NCBI GenBank assembly: GCA_945903645.1
Contig: CAMDOM010000007.1
Location: 1 to 64,000, forward strand
Direction: 5' to 3'
Source: Chryseobacterium gleum
GTDB lineage: Bacteria; Bacteroidota; Bacteroidia; UBA10329
Length of the DNA stretch: 64,000 nt
The notes under the pieces were generated by a model that saw nothing but the letters and a program-made list of their open reading frames with translations, was not told the DNA's origin and did no database searches. The stretch's first letter is position 1. Each line of letters opens with the position of its first letter. This document shows, piece by piece, positions 8,587 to 18,260 of the stretch. A program made the position numbers and the translations under genes.

Positions 8587-10428
8587 ATGATGCCGAAGGG
8601 AGTAGTCTTATGCGCAATCCTTGTGGTTTTTGGATTGCATTTTGCTTTGGGGCAAGAGCCCACTAAGCAAGACACCGCCATCAATGTGTATCAAAAGATT
8701 GAAAAAGCTGCGCAACGCACGTGGCTTACCACGGCACTCTACGATTTGTTTTTCAAGCCTATTGCCTTTACTGGAGAAAAGGATGGGTATCGCTACCGAA
8801 AATTGGCGCGCAAGCCCTATGGTACATTCGAAGGTGACCCCATTCGCAACATTAGAATAGTGACCCTCGACCCATTTGGGTATGATGTGTACGACACCAC
8901 CGAAGTGCCCACGCTTGGCACCGAACGTTTTGGTAATGCAATGCATATCAAGACTTTAAAAAGAACCGTGCTCAATCTGTTGCTCATAAAGGAAGGCCAA
9001 TCCTTCGACTCGCTTTTGGTCAAGGAATCGGAACGTCTCATACGCCAAGAGCTTTATATTCAAGAGGTGTTTTTTTACCCGCAACGCAGCGGAACAGGTC
9101 TTGATTCAGTCGATTTACTTATCCGCTTGCTCGACTCGTGGAGCATTGTTCCTGAAATGGGTATTTCTGGAACACGATTTTCAATAGGTGCCACAGAATA
9201 TAATTTAGGCGGATTAAATCATGTGTTTCACAATTACTACACTCGAAATCATGCCCGAAATCGCAACGCATTTGAATCCGATTATTCGGTACGAAATATT
9301 CGAAACAGTTATATAAGCACTCGTGTATTTTATCGGTTAGAAGAGCAAGGAGATTACGGTACAGGCGTAGAGGTGAACCGTCTGTTTTACTCCACCATCA
9401 CACGCTGGGCTGGGGGAATATCTATTGCACAACAACTAAAAACCGATACCATTTATCAGATTGATAGTACCGCGAAGTTTCTCAAATCTAGTTCTGTTCC
9501 TCAAGACTATTGGGCCGCAGGCGCGTGGAAAGTAGCCAAGGGAACTACAGAAGATGACCGCGCCACCAATCTTATTGTTGGGGTGCGCGCTGCCAGTATC
9601 AACTACATTCAGAAACCGAGCGAACCGTACTCTAGTCTGCCATTGTATCGCGACCGCGCTATTTTCCTTGCTGGCATTGGGTTGTCAACGCGTAAATATG
9701 TACGCGATAAATACATCTTCAACTACGGCTATATCGAGGACGTGCCCATTGGCCGCTCTTACGGAATAGTGGGCGGATATGAAATGCGGCAAGATGCCCG
9801 ATGGTACATTGGTGCCCATTACATGTGGGGTCACTATTACAGCTGGGGCTATTTTCGAGCAAGAATTGACTATGGCAATTACTTCCGTTCGGGTCGCTAC
9901 GAGCAAGGCGTGGCAAAAATTGGAATAAGCTATTTCACTGGGCTGCTTGAACTTGGAAAATGGAAGTTTCGACAATTCGTGAAACCCGAATTCACCATTG
10001 GCATTGCACGCCAGCCTACCGATAATTTGACACTGAATGAAGGCCGCCAAGGAATTCGAGGCTTTAATAGTTCCGCCATTCAAGGCACGCAGCGCATAAT
10101 GCTAACCTTGCAAACACAATCATATGCGCCTTGGAAATTCCTGGGTTTTCAGTTCGGCCCATATTTCGTTTTTTCGATGGGCGTGTTGGGAAATAATACC
10201 GATGGATTTTCCAAAAGCACCATTTATACCCAATTTGGCCTTGGTGTGCTTATTAATAACCGCTACTTGGTGTTCGATAATTTTGAAGTCTCAGTGGCAT
10301 TTTATCCGCTTATTCCCGGAACAGGCGAAAACAACGGCAACAATATTTTTATAGGGAATGCCTTTAAGGCTACCGATTTTGGGTTTGATGATTATGGCTT
10401 GGGTAGACCTGATGCGGTGGGATATTGA
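8587..10428 (+). CDS. Omp85-like outer-membrane beta-barrel protein with POTRA-like domain
   Basis: The ATG at 8587 begins a signal peptide (MMPKGVVLCAILVVFGLHFALG|QEP); a TTG two codons earlier is less likely. Residues of about 75-165 (IRNIRIVTLDPFG..., TLKRTVLNLLLIKEGQSFDSLLVKES, ELYIQEVFFYP) resemble a POTRA domain, including the family-like G-x-x-F/Y spacing. The rest consists of alternating aromatic strands ending in a barrel. Arg491-Gly492-Phe493 in RQGIRGF matches the conserved RGF loop of Omp85 proteins, which supports a BamA/TamA-superfamily barrel. The substrate is unknown; this family inserts or secretes proteins, or anchors them in the outer membrane. It stands alone between the accC operon and the cyclase block. 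Confidence 0.65.
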   Translation: MMPKGVVLCAILVVFGLHFALGQEPTKQDTAINVYQKIEKAAQRTWLTTALYDLFFKPIAFTGEKDGYRYRKLARKPYGTFEGDPIRNIRIVTLDPFGYDVYDTTEVPTLGTERFGNAMHIKTLKRTVLNLLLIKEGQSFDSLLVKESERLIRQELYIQEVFFYPQRSGTGLDSVDLLIRLLDSWSIVPEMGISGTRFSIGATEYNLGGLNHVFHNYYTRNHARNRNAFESDYSVRNIRNSYISTRVFYRLEEQGDYGTGVEVNRLFYSTITRWAGGISIAQQLKTDTIYQIDSTAKFLKSSSVPQDYWAAGAWKVAKGTTEDDRATNLIVGVRAASINYIQKPSEPYSSLPLYRDRAIFLAGIGLSTRKYVRDKYIFNYGYIEDVPIGRSYGIVGGYEMRQDARWYIGAHYMWGHYYSWGYFRARIDYGNYFRSGRYEQGVAKIGISYFTGLLELGKWKFRQFVKPEFTIGIARQPTDNLTLNEGRQGIRGFNSSAIQGTQRIMLTLQTQSYAPWKFLGFQFGPYFVFSMGVLGNNTDGFSKSTIYTQFGLGVLINNRYLVFDNFEVSVAFYPLIPGTGENNGNNIFIGNAFKATDFGFDDYGLGRPDAVGY

Positions 10429-10475
10429 AGTTTGCATGTCAATTGTGCCGATTCCCGTGTCTTTAACTAGAGTAG

Positions 10476-10483
10476 TACTTTTG
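10476..10483 (+). promoter_or_regulatory. Putative -7 box before the soluble cyclase gene
   Basis: TACTTTTG is an exact TAnnTTTG box ending 25 bases before the ATG at 10509. No good -33 TTG was found at the usual distance. Confidence 0.4.
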
Positions 10484-10508
10484 GAATTCAACCATCAATA
10501 GGCTTTAA

Positions 10509-12194
10509 ATGGATTCCCAAATTGCGCAATTTCCAGATGAGGTACTGATTATGCCTGATGGTGAGGAAAAGATTCGCGCATTGTTGAAATTCCTGGACGG
10601 GACTAGATCTAAAATTACTCCTGAAAATCGTGAAGCATTAGCTGAAAGCCTATTTGTTTTTGCAGAACAAGTAGGACATGTTAGCGGCCAAGCACGAGCC
10701 ATAATGCATGTGGCGAATTCATATTCGGACCGCGCAAACTATAATAAGGCGATTCATTTGCATATGAGAGCTATGCAACTATTGGAAAGCACCGAGGATT
10801 ACAGGATGCTTGCAAGTGTTCACAATGATTTAGCTACGGTATATTTCCGTCTAAAAAGGGAAGGAGAGGCTAAAACACATTTGAACAAGGCTATTGAAGT
10901 ATCAAAAAATACGGGAAATGCCGCCATGGCTGCAACGTTTTCACTCAATCTTGCCGTTACCGACATTTCTGCATTGGAAGGCCATGTAGTTAGTCCCGAA
11001 GATTTCGACCGGATTGCAGAATTGTTGCAATATGCTAAGACCACTTTTTCCTCTATACTTGATGCCAATCCCGATACTCCGCAATATGCGCTTTACCTCG
11101 CTGCTGCATGTCAAACAATGGGGAGGTTGAATGAACTAGACGTAGAGACCTCCTTGGCACACCATAGGGAAGCCTTGTCTATTATGAACCGTTACGAGCT
11201 TCAAAACAAATCGTACACCAATCATCTAAGTTTAGCAGAATTGCTGGTGCGTTTAGACCGTCCAATAGAGGCTACAGAACACTTCTTAAGGGCAGTACAA
11301 TATGCTGAGGAGCAGAAAGATTTCTTTTGGTTTCCAGCTATATTGCAAAAAACATCTCAATTCTATGAGGCTCAGGGTGATTTTCGAGAGGCACTTTCGT
11401 TTCTACAAAGACTGAATACCGCCAATGATCATATTCGCGTAACCAACACCAATGATCAGCTAGAAAAGTTGCAATCGCATTTCGAAGCCGAACGCAAAGC
11501 AAAGGATGCCGAGATTTATCAATTGCGTTTTGTGGAATTGGAGCAAGAAAAAAAGAAATCGGACGATTTGTTGCTCAACATTTTGCCCAAAGAAACTGCA
11601 GAAGAACTAAAGGAAACAGGCGTATCAGAAGCCAAGCAATTTGATTCGGTTACGGTGCTCTTTACCGATTTTAAAGGTTTCACACAAATGAGCGAAACGC
11701 TTTCTCCAAAAGATTTAGTGCGAGACCTACACGAATGCTTCTCCGCCTTCGACCATATCTGCCAAAAACACGGCATGGAAAAAATCAAGACCATTGGCGA
11801 TGCCTACATGGCCGCGGGTGGTTTGCCTACCGTAAATACCACCCATGCCGTTGATGCGATAAAAGCAGCCCTCGAAATGCGTGACTTTGCGACCCAAGGC
11901 AAAGCCCGCAAGCAAGCTGCAGGCCTTCCGTTTTTCGAAATTCGCATTGGTTTGCACACCGGTCCTGTGGTGGCTGGTATCGTAGGCATCAAGAAATTCC
12001 AGTATGACATTTGGGGCGATACCGTAAACACCGCTAGCCGCATGGAAAGCAGCGGAGAAGTGGGTAAAGTCAACATTTCAGAATCCACCTATCACTTGGT
12101 AAAAAACGAGTTTGATTGTGAGTTTCGTGGTGAGGTTGAAGCCAAAGGAAAGGGCAAAATGGGCATGTATTTCGTTTATGGGCAATTGAAATAA
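10509..12194 (+). CDS. Soluble TPR-adenylate cyclase (class III)
   Basis: This 561-residue protein has no signal peptide or membrane helix. Residues of about 50-330 are TPR-like repeats (for example NYNKAIHLHMRAMQLLE and REALSFLQRL), followed by a short coiled coil and the linker LLLNILPKETAEELKE near 355. The C-terminal class III cyclase domain has both metal aspartates, Asp387 in FTDFKGFT and Asp431 in IGDAYMAAGG. The substrate pair Lys389/Asp500 (in QYDIWGD) predicts ATP, so cAMP, and not GTP. The transition-state residues Asn507 and Arg511 (NTASRM) are present, so the enzyme should be active as a homodimer. It is the cytoplasmic member of a set of three paralogues; its catalytic DNA shares long near-identical tracts with the other two (see findings). 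Confidence 0.88.
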   Translation: MDSQIAQFPDEVLIMPDGEEKIRALLKFLDGTRSKITPENREALAESLFVFAEQVGHVSGQARAIMHVANSYSDRANYNKAIHLHMRAMQLLESTEDYRMLASVHNDLATVYFRLKREGEAKTHLNKAIEVSKNTGNAAMAATFSLNLAVTDISALEGHVVSPEDFDRIAELLQYAKTTFSSILDANPDTPQYALYLAAACQTMGRLNELDVETSLAHHREALSIMNRYELQNKSYTNHLSLAELLVRLDRPIEATEHFLRAVQYAEEQKDFFWFPAILQKTSQFYEAQGDFREALSFLQRLNTANDHIRVTNTNDQLEKLQSHFEAERKAKDAEIYQLRFVELEQEKKKSDDLLLNILPKETAEELKETGVSEAKQFDSVTVLFTDFKGFTQMSETLSPKDLVRDLHECFSAFDHICQKHGMEKIKTIGDAYMAAGGLPTVNTTHAVDAIKAALEMRDFATQGKARKQAAGLPFFEIRIGLHTGPVVAGIVGIKKFQYDIWGDTVNTASRMESSGEVGKVNISESTYHLVKNEFDCEFRGEVEAKGKGKMGMYFVYGQLK

Positions 12195-12225
12195 TTAGGG
12201 TAGGCAAATAATTATTACAGTGAGC

Positions 12226-12257
12226 TTGACTTAAATAGGTGGTTTTAACTACATTCG
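12226..12257 (+). promoter_or_regulatory. Putative promoter of the T9SS cargo gene
   Basis: TTG at 12226-12228 and TACATTCG at 12250-12257 are separated by 21 bases, close to the Bacteroidota TTG-N17-23-TAnnTTTG pattern with one mismatch. The leader to the ATG at 12308 would be about 45 bases. Confidence 0.45.
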
Positions 12258-12307
12258 CCTTGCATTGTCTTTTTACGTAGAGATAAACCACTTAAAAAAC
12301 CCAACTT

Positions 12308-13294
12308 ATGAAACGCGTTTTCCCCATTGTTTTAGCTCTTTTTGGTTTAAATGCTGTTTCAGGTCAATCCAGTTTTGCCCAATGCGAAGGCAGCGTTTCG
12401 GGTATAGTCACAATAGCAGGCGCGCCTTGTGTAGCTTGTTCCGTAACTGCGTTAATGGAACCCCAAGGGTCTTTGGTATGGCAAACTGTTGATGAAGTAG
12501 AAACAGATGTGAATGGCCAATATTCTGTGGTTTTACCTGAAAATTCAACCGTTATTCTTTTGGTAAAAGCAGCCGGTAGCTATCCCAACGCAGTGCCTAC
12601 TTTTTCTGGCAGCGTTATTAAATGGGGATTGGCGCTTTCGTTTGATAATACGTGTAATAGTACTTTTACGGGTGATGTGGCCATTGTAACTCATCCTACC
12701 CGTTCTGGAAGTACGACACTTCGCGGAAGAGTTTTTCTTTCTCCAGGCAAAATGCAAGCCGAAGGTCCAGTATCTGGAGTCGATATAGTTGTAGAAAGAA
12801 CCCAGCCTGGGCTTCCAAATGGTGCCACTGTTACGGATACCCAAGGCGATTTTTTGTTTGAGAACATAGAGTCAGATATGGCTTCTACCTACACAGTTCG
12901 CGTTAATCTCCCCTGCGTTCCAAACCCAAATACTTACATTGTAACAGTAAACCCAGAAGATATTGAAATAGGAGGCATTGATTTTTGCATAGATGCCGAT
13001 ACTACCACCATTTTTCATTGTTTGGTAACGGGAGTAGAAACCAACCCTGATGGCCTGATGGCAAAGAAAGCCACACGCATTGCAATGGATTCTCATGGAG
13101 ACAGCTTTTCGCTTTTGTTTGATGGAAAACAGGCGCAATTGACGCTTTATACATTGAATGGCGCTGTAGTTCTACCTCAAACCACAGTGCTTAATGAACA
13201 GCGCATTCCAATTGACCAACTTAGCACTGGAATTTATATTGCCGAAATTGTCCAAGATGGAAATGTGCAGCGTTTGCGCATGCCTAAGTATTGA
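12308..13294 (+). CDS. Secreted protein with carboxypeptidase-regulatory-like repeats and T9SS type A-like tail
   Basis: The 328-residue protein has a signal peptide (MKRVFPIVLALFGLNAVSG|QSS). Two stretches look like carboxypeptidase-regulatory or CNA-B-like beta sandwiches: SVSGIVTIAGAPC...VDEVETDVNGQYSVVLP (about 28-85) and LRGRVFLSPG...TVTDTQGDFLFENIE (about 138-192). The last 60 residues (AQLTLYTLNGAVV...RIPIDQLSTGIYIAEIVQDG) resemble the type A sorting domain recognised by the type IX secretion system, so the product is probably delivered to the cell surface or released. Its role is not known. It lies between the first and second cyclase genes in the same direction, with its own candidate promoter. 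Confidence 0.75.
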   Translation: MKRVFPIVLALFGLNAVSGQSSFAQCEGSVSGIVTIAGAPCVACSVTALMEPQGSLVWQTVDEVETDVNGQYSVVLPENSTVILLVKAAGSYPNAVPTFSGSVIKWGLALSFDNTCNSTFTGDVAIVTHPTRSGSTTLRGRVFLSPGKMQAEGPVSGVDIVVERTQPGLPNGATVTDTQGDFLFENIESDMASTYTVRVNLPCVPNPNTYIVTVNPEDIEIGGIDFCIDADTTTIFHCLVTGVETNPDGLMAKKATRIAMDSHGDSFSLLFDGKQAQLTLYTLNGAVVLPQTTVLNEQRIPIDQLSTGIYIAEIVQDGNVQRLRMPKY

Positions 13295-13360
13295 TTCACA
13301 TTTGGTTTGGCTGCAGTTTGTAGAGGCGTTTAAGCCCTCCACGATGTAGCACTTTTCGGC

Positions 13361-15574
13361 ATGGAGCGATTACCTCTCAACATCTTTGTTTACGCTTCAA
13401 TCATTTGGTTGTGCTGCTTTGCATGGAGCAGTGAGCCAGCAAGGTGCTCAAACCCAAGCCCATCTTTCGAGCGATTTGATTTTGGCGAAATTCAAGCTGA
13501 AATTACAGTAATGGAGGATACTTCAGGTAAGGTCATGCTCACTTTTTTGATGAAAAAAGGGGATGATGCATTCGACCAAAAAAAGTTTGATGATGCCATA
13601 GAATATTATTCTACATGTGCAGATTTGAGTCGAAAATCGGGCAATCAAACAGTGTTGGCCGAGGCGCTCAACAATATTTCTGGTGTATATCAGCAGTCGG
13701 GCAACTACGACAAATCCATTAAAGTGGCAGAGCAAGTTCTCGCGGTGCAAACCCAACTGAATGACTATGCTGGAATGTCGAAAACCTATTCCAAAATCGG
13801 AACAAGTCATTATTTCGGTGGCAAGTATGAATTGGCTATCGAGAATTATACACAATGCCTTGAATTGCGCACTCAGATTGGCGATTCTGCGGGAATGGGT
13901 AACATATTATTAAACATTGGAAGTGTATACAATGCATCGGGTGCCTATTTGGATGCGATGACGAATTATGAGAATTCCCTGTCATTAAGAAAAGCACTTC
14001 GAGACTCGGCAGGAATGGCAACGGCAATGAATAATATTGGCAAAATCCATTTGGAACAAGGTAATTATGCCAAGGCACTTGAGTATTATACAGCCAGTCT
14101 TCAGATTAGAGAGAAAAATGCAGACTCTAATGGTATGGCCACTTCGTTAATGAATTTTGGGGTGGTGTATCAAACTCAAGGAGATTATCAAGAGGCGCTG
14201 AAAAGATACAACGCAGCACTTGTTTTGCTTGAGAAAGAAGACACTCAAATGAGAATGAGTGAAGTGGTTCATAACATTGGAAGTGTGTATGAAGAGATGG
14301 GCGACTACGACAAAGCCATGCGTAATTACCAACGAAGTTCTGATATATCAGAGCGAGTGGGCAATCGCTCAGGCTACGCTTTAGCAAATAGTAGTATTGG
14401 CAATCTTCACCTCGTGAAAGGTGAGGTTGAACAGGCCGTACCATATTTGGAACAAAGCTTAGTTATTCGCAAGGAAATTGGCGATCGCAAAGGCGTGGCC
14501 ATATCTTTTATTGGTCTTGCAAAAATCGAAATGATGCGCGAAAAAGTGAGTCGTGCTGTGCTTCTTGCCGATTCGGGCTTGCACATTTCGCAAGAGTTGG
14601 GCGTGGTGTCAGCAGTACGCGATGCGGCCGAATTGCTGCATCAAGGTTACCGCTCGCTAAAGCGCTTTCCTGAAGCACTTGCTATGCACGAACTATTCAT
14701 GCAGATGCGCGACAGTATCAATAATGTGGAAAGTCAACGCGCGGTGATGCGCCAACAATTTCAGTACGATTTCGATAAAAAAGAGGCGCTCATTGCAGCC
14801 GAACAAGAAAAGCAAGATGCCATTGCCAGCGAGCAATTGCGAAGAAAAAACGTGCAGCGAAATGCCAGTTTTGGGGCACTTGGATTTATGGTTTTGTTGG
14901 CGGGGATGTTCTTCTTTCAACGCAATAAGATTTCGAAAGAGAAAGACCGCAGCGAAGAACTTTTGCTCAACATTTTGCCCAAAGAAACTGCAGATGAGTT
15001 GAAAGAAACAGGCACATCAGAAGCCAAACAGTTCGATTCGGTATCGGTGCTCTTCACCGATTTCAAAGGTTTCACGCAGATGAGTGAAACGCTTTCTCCA
15101 AAAGATTTAGTGCGAGACCTACACGAATGCTTCTCCGCCTTCGACCATATCTGCCAAAAACACGGCATGGAAAAAATCAAGACCATTGGCGATGCCTACA
15201 TGGCCGCGGGTGGGTTGCCTACCGTAAATACCACCCATGCCGTTGATGCGATAAAAGCAGCCCTCGAAATGCGTGACTTTGTTGTCCAAGGCAAAGCCCG
15301 CAAGCAAGCTGCGGGCCTTCCGTTTTTTGAAATTCGCATTGGTGTGCACACCGGTCCTGTGGTGGCAGGCATTGTGGGTATCAAGAAATTCCAATATGAC
15401 ATTTGGGGCGATACCGTAAACACCGCAAGCCGCATGGAATCATCTGGTGAAGTTGGCAAGGTCAATATTTCAGAATCAACATATCACTTGGTGAAAAATG
15501 AGTTTGATTGTGAATTTCGTGGTGAGGTAGAGGCCAAAGGAAAAGGCAAGATGGGGATGTATTTCGTTACCTAA
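13361..15574 (+). CDS. Membrane-anchored TPR-adenylate cyclase, first of tandem pair
   Basis: 737 residues. An N-terminal hydrophobic segment (LNIFVYASIIWLCCFAW) is a signal peptide. About nine TPR repeats follow (residues 65-430, with repeated NIGSVYxxxGxYxxAxxxY). Next comes a coiled coil (QRAVMRQQFQYDFDKKEALI...), a single membrane helix at about 502-520 and then the cytoplasmic linker LLLNILPKETADELKE. The cyclase domain has metal ligands Asp567 and Asp611, ATP-selecting Lys569 and Asp680, and catalytic Asn687/Arg691. The layout predicts periplasmic sensing by TPRs and cAMP synthesis inside. The next cyclase gene starts 18 bases downstream, so the two are co-transcribed. Heavily repetitive TPR DNA and the conserved catalytic part make it a target for recombination with its paralogues. 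Confidence 0.88.
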   Translation: MERLPLNIFVYASIIWLCCFAWSSEPARCSNPSPSFERFDFGEIQAEITVMEDTSGKVMLTFLMKKGDDAFDQKKFDDAIEYYSTCADLSRKSGNQTVLAEALNNISGVYQQSGNYDKSIKVAEQVLAVQTQLNDYAGMSKTYSKIGTSHYFGGKYELAIENYTQCLELRTQIGDSAGMGNILLNIGSVYNASGAYLDAMTNYENSLSLRKALRDSAGMATAMNNIGKIHLEQGNYAKALEYYTASLQIREKNADSNGMATSLMNFGVVYQTQGDYQEALKRYNAALVLLEKEDTQMRMSEVVHNIGSVYEEMGDYDKAMRNYQRSSDISERVGNRSGYALANSSIGNLHLVKGEVEQAVPYLEQSLVIRKEIGDRKGVAISFIGLAKIEMMREKVSRAVLLADSGLHISQELGVVSAVRDAAELLHQGYRSLKRFPEALAMHELFMQMRDSINNVESQRAVMRQQFQYDFDKKEALIAAEQEKQDAIASEQLRRKNVQRNASFGALGFMVLLAGMFFFQRNKISKEKDRSEELLLNILPKETADELKETGTSEAKQFDSVSVLFTDFKGFTQMSETLSPKDLVRDLHECFSAFDHICQKHGMEKIKTIGDAYMAAGGLPTVNTTHAVDAIKAALEMRDFVVQGKARKQAAGLPFFEIRIGVHTGPVVAGIVGIKKFQYDIWGDTVNTASRMESSGEVGKVNISESTYHLVKNEFDCEFRGEVEAKGKGKMGMYFVT

Positions 15575-15592
15575 AATGAAGCAGTCTAGAGC

Positions 15593-17593
15593 ATGATGCG
15601 CTATTGTCATATCGTTGTGATGGCCTTTTTGCTAATGGCATTGCCCCATTCAGGCCATGCCCAACAGGCTGCTGTAGATTCGCTTTTGGCGGTGGCAAAT
15701 GGTGCGTCATCTCCCGAAAACGAAAAGGCCAAAGCGCTGAATACTTTGGGCAATACTGCGATGGCACAGGGCGATTTTTTCCAAGCCATAGACTATTATG
15801 CCCGCAGCACCAAGCACAGTGAAAAAAGTAACAACGCTGGTTTAATGGCCCAAAGCCTCGGGTTAATTGGAGAGGCATACAGCCAGCAAGGCGACCAAAA
15901 ACGAGCCATTGCCCACTTTTCGCGCAGCTTAGCCTTGTTTGAATCGCTAGCCGATTCGGCTGCCATGGGAGCAACGCTGGCCAATATTGGGCTAATGCAC
16001 CGCGACCAAGGCGCCTTTTCGCAGGCCATTTCGTTCTACAATCGCGCATTGCTTATTCAAGAAAAATTGGGGAACACCCAAGCCATGGCGGCTATTCTCA
16101 CCAATTTGGGAGGGTTGTATCGCACCAAAAAGGATGGGGAAAAGGCCATAGCGCATTTCAACAGGGCATTGGCTCTGCAAGAGCAAACCAATGACCGCAG
16201 CGGCATGGCCAATAGCTTGGTCAATTTGGGTATCAATTTTCAGGACGACCAAAAAAAGCGCGAAAAAGCGCTAGAATACTACACACGTGGCCTAAGCCTC
16301 TACGAAGAAATTGGCGATGCCAAAGGCATGGCGACCACCCTCAATAGCATTGGGCTAATGCACAATAGCAAAGGCGATTTTGCCCAAGCCATTGCCTTTA
16401 GTTCGCGTGGGTTGCAGGTGGCGCAACAGGCCAAATTGCCCCTCGAAACCATGAATGCTGCCAGTGCTCTGTGGGGCTTTTACAAAGCAGATGGTCAAAA
16501 CGACAAGGCGTTGCAAATGCACGAGCTTTATATAGCGCTCCGCGATGAAATGACCAGCGCGGCCAACGAGCGCGAGGTAATTCGGCAGCAATTGCAATAT
16601 GATTTTGGCAAGAAAGAATTGGATATGCAAAAAGAAGCGCAACTAAACGCCCTGCGCTACGAGTACGACCGCAAGCAACTAGCGGCCCGAAACCAACAAG
16701 AACGCCAACAATTGTTGTACGAAGAGGAATTAAAACGTACCACAATCGAATTCGATTTTGCCCAAAAGCAAGCCGCTGCCAAAACCGAACAAGTGCGCAA
16801 AGAAGCCCAAGCACGAGCCGTTCAAGCTAAAAAAGACGAATTGGCTGCCGAAGATTTGCGTAAAAAAGTGCGCCAGCGGAATACCCTTTTTCTGGGCTTT
16901 GCAGGCGTATTGCTGCTGGCCATCGTATTCTTCACCCAGCGCAATCGCATTGCCAAAGAAAAATTGCGCAGCGAAGAACTGTTGCTCAACATTCTTCCCT
17001 TCGAAACGGCTCAAGAGCTGAAGGCTACAGGCCAATCTGAAGCCAAGCTGATAAAAGAGGCAACAGTCATTTTTACCGATTTTAAAGGATTTACGGAGAT
17101 GTCTGAGCTTGTTACTCCCCAGCAGTTGGTTAAGGACTTGAACGAATGTTTCTCTGCCTTCGATAGCATTTGCCACAAGCATGGAGTGGAAAAAATAAAA
17201 ACCATTGGCGATGCCTACATGGCCGCAGGTGGGCTGCCCACCCCAAACGCCACCCATGCCCTAGATGTGGTGAAAGCCGCCTTAGAAATGCGCGATTTTA
17301 TTGCCGAGGGCAAAGCCCGAAAAATTGCCCAAGGCCTTCCTTATTTCGAAATTCGAATTGGAATACACACTGGCCCCGTAGTGGCAGGAATCGTAGGCAT
17401 CAAGAAATTCCAGTATGACATTTGGGGCGATACCGTAAACACCGCCAGCCGCATGGAATCATCGGGCGAAGTGGGCCGTGTGAATATCAGCAAAGCCACC
17501 TACCAGTTGGTGAAAGACCAATTTGCCTGCACCTATCGTGGCGAAATAGAAGCCAAAGGCAAAGGCAAGGTGAAAATGTATTTTGTAGGGTAA
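15593..17593 (+). CDS. Membrane-anchored TPR-adenylate cyclase, second of tandem pair
   Basis: 666 residues with the same plan as the preceding gene: signal peptide (MMRYCHIVVMAFLLMALPHSGHA|QQ), seven or so TPRs (residues 40-300), a longer charged coiled coil (about 320-425, rich in Lys, Gln and Glu), one membrane helix at about 431-447, the linker LLLNILPFETAQELKA and a C-terminal class III cyclase. Asp496 and Asp540 bind metal; Lys498 and Asp609 select ATP; Asn616 and Arg620 stabilise the transition state. Its catalytic domain is the most divergent of the three in DNA sequence, except for a 56-base tract identical to the first gene. The different TPR and coiled-coil parts suggest that it answers a different signal from its partner. 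Confidence 0.88.
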   Translation: MMRYCHIVVMAFLLMALPHSGHAQQAAVDSLLAVANGASSPENEKAKALNTLGNTAMAQGDFFQAIDYYARSTKHSEKSNNAGLMAQSLGLIGEAYSQQGDQKRAIAHFSRSLALFESLADSAAMGATLANIGLMHRDQGAFSQAISFYNRALLIQEKLGNTQAMAAILTNLGGLYRTKKDGEKAIAHFNRALALQEQTNDRSGMANSLVNLGINFQDDQKKREKALEYYTRGLSLYEEIGDAKGMATTLNSIGLMHNSKGDFAQAIAFSSRGLQVAQQAKLPLETMNAASALWGFYKADGQNDKALQMHELYIALRDEMTSAANEREVIRQQLQYDFGKKELDMQKEAQLNALRYEYDRKQLAARNQQERQQLLYEEELKRTTIEFDFAQKQAAAKTEQVRKEAQARAVQAKKDELAAEDLRKKVRQRNTLFLGFAGVLLLAIVFFTQRNRIAKEKLRSEELLLNILPFETAQELKATGQSEAKLIKEATVIFTDFKGFTEMSELVTPQQLVKDLNECFSAFDSICHKHGVEKIKTIGDAYMAAGGLPTPNATHALDVVKAALEMRDFIAEGKARKIAQGLPYFEIRIGIHTGPVVAGIVGIKKFQYDIWGDTVNTASRMESSGEVGRVNISKATYQLVKDQFACTYRGEIEAKGKGKVKMYFVG

Positions 17594-18260
17594 TCACTTT
17601 TCTTTTTATTGATGACCTGATTGCGTAGGTCTGTAGGCATTGCGACTTTCGTCCAATTTCCATCTATTTTATTTCGTCAAAAGGCACTCTACTTGGCACT
17701 TTATATCTGGTGCAAAACTGCCAATACGTTTCTCCAAACTTCCCATTTTCTTTTACCCCCTTCCAATTCATAGAATGCAGCAAAACCGCTGACGGAAACC
17801 CTATTTTCTTTAACGGAAGAGGTCAAAAATGTAACGGAAAAGGGTGGAAGTTTAACGAATTAGACCGCCACCTTATGGAATACGTTCAAGACTTTATGCG
17901 ACAAAAGAAATAGGGTGGGGGAACAGGATAGAAGAACATACAAATGCTTCTGAATGGAACCCAAAATCCGAATGCACAACATCGCTGTGCGTTGATTTAT
18001 GTAGAAAGTAAAGTTTCGAATAGCGGTAAAATTTGGAGATGGTTACTTGTCCCACAGCCGAAAAGAGAAATGCAACGATGGAAATAGAAATGCGCATAAT
18101 GTGGATTTAGATACGTTGCTAAAGACTCCACAATTGGATTAGATGCCCAACGTGGCTTTACTTTCATTGCAATTTCACCGTTGGTTATCTTCCCAAAAAA
18201 GGCGTATTGATTTGTAAATGCTGTACTAAAATCGCTGTGCGCAACGCGTAACTTCGGGCG
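17594..18260. other. 667-base stretch without a supported gene
   Basis: No convincing gene or RNA was found. A 67-codon frame (17710-17913, GTG start, ending EYVQDFMRQKK) is open, but its composition is unlike a real protein. An 11-base direct repeat, ATCGCTGTGCG, occurs at 17981-17991 and 18231-18241. The stretch is AT-richer than the flanking genes and may be the remains of a decayed gene. Confidence 0.4.

Noticed and set aside
17710-17913. 67-codon frame with GTG start after the third cyclase gene
   Set aside because: It has no recognisable family, signal or ribosome-binding site, and its composition differs from neighbouring genes. A small real protein cannot be excluded, but nothing supports it.
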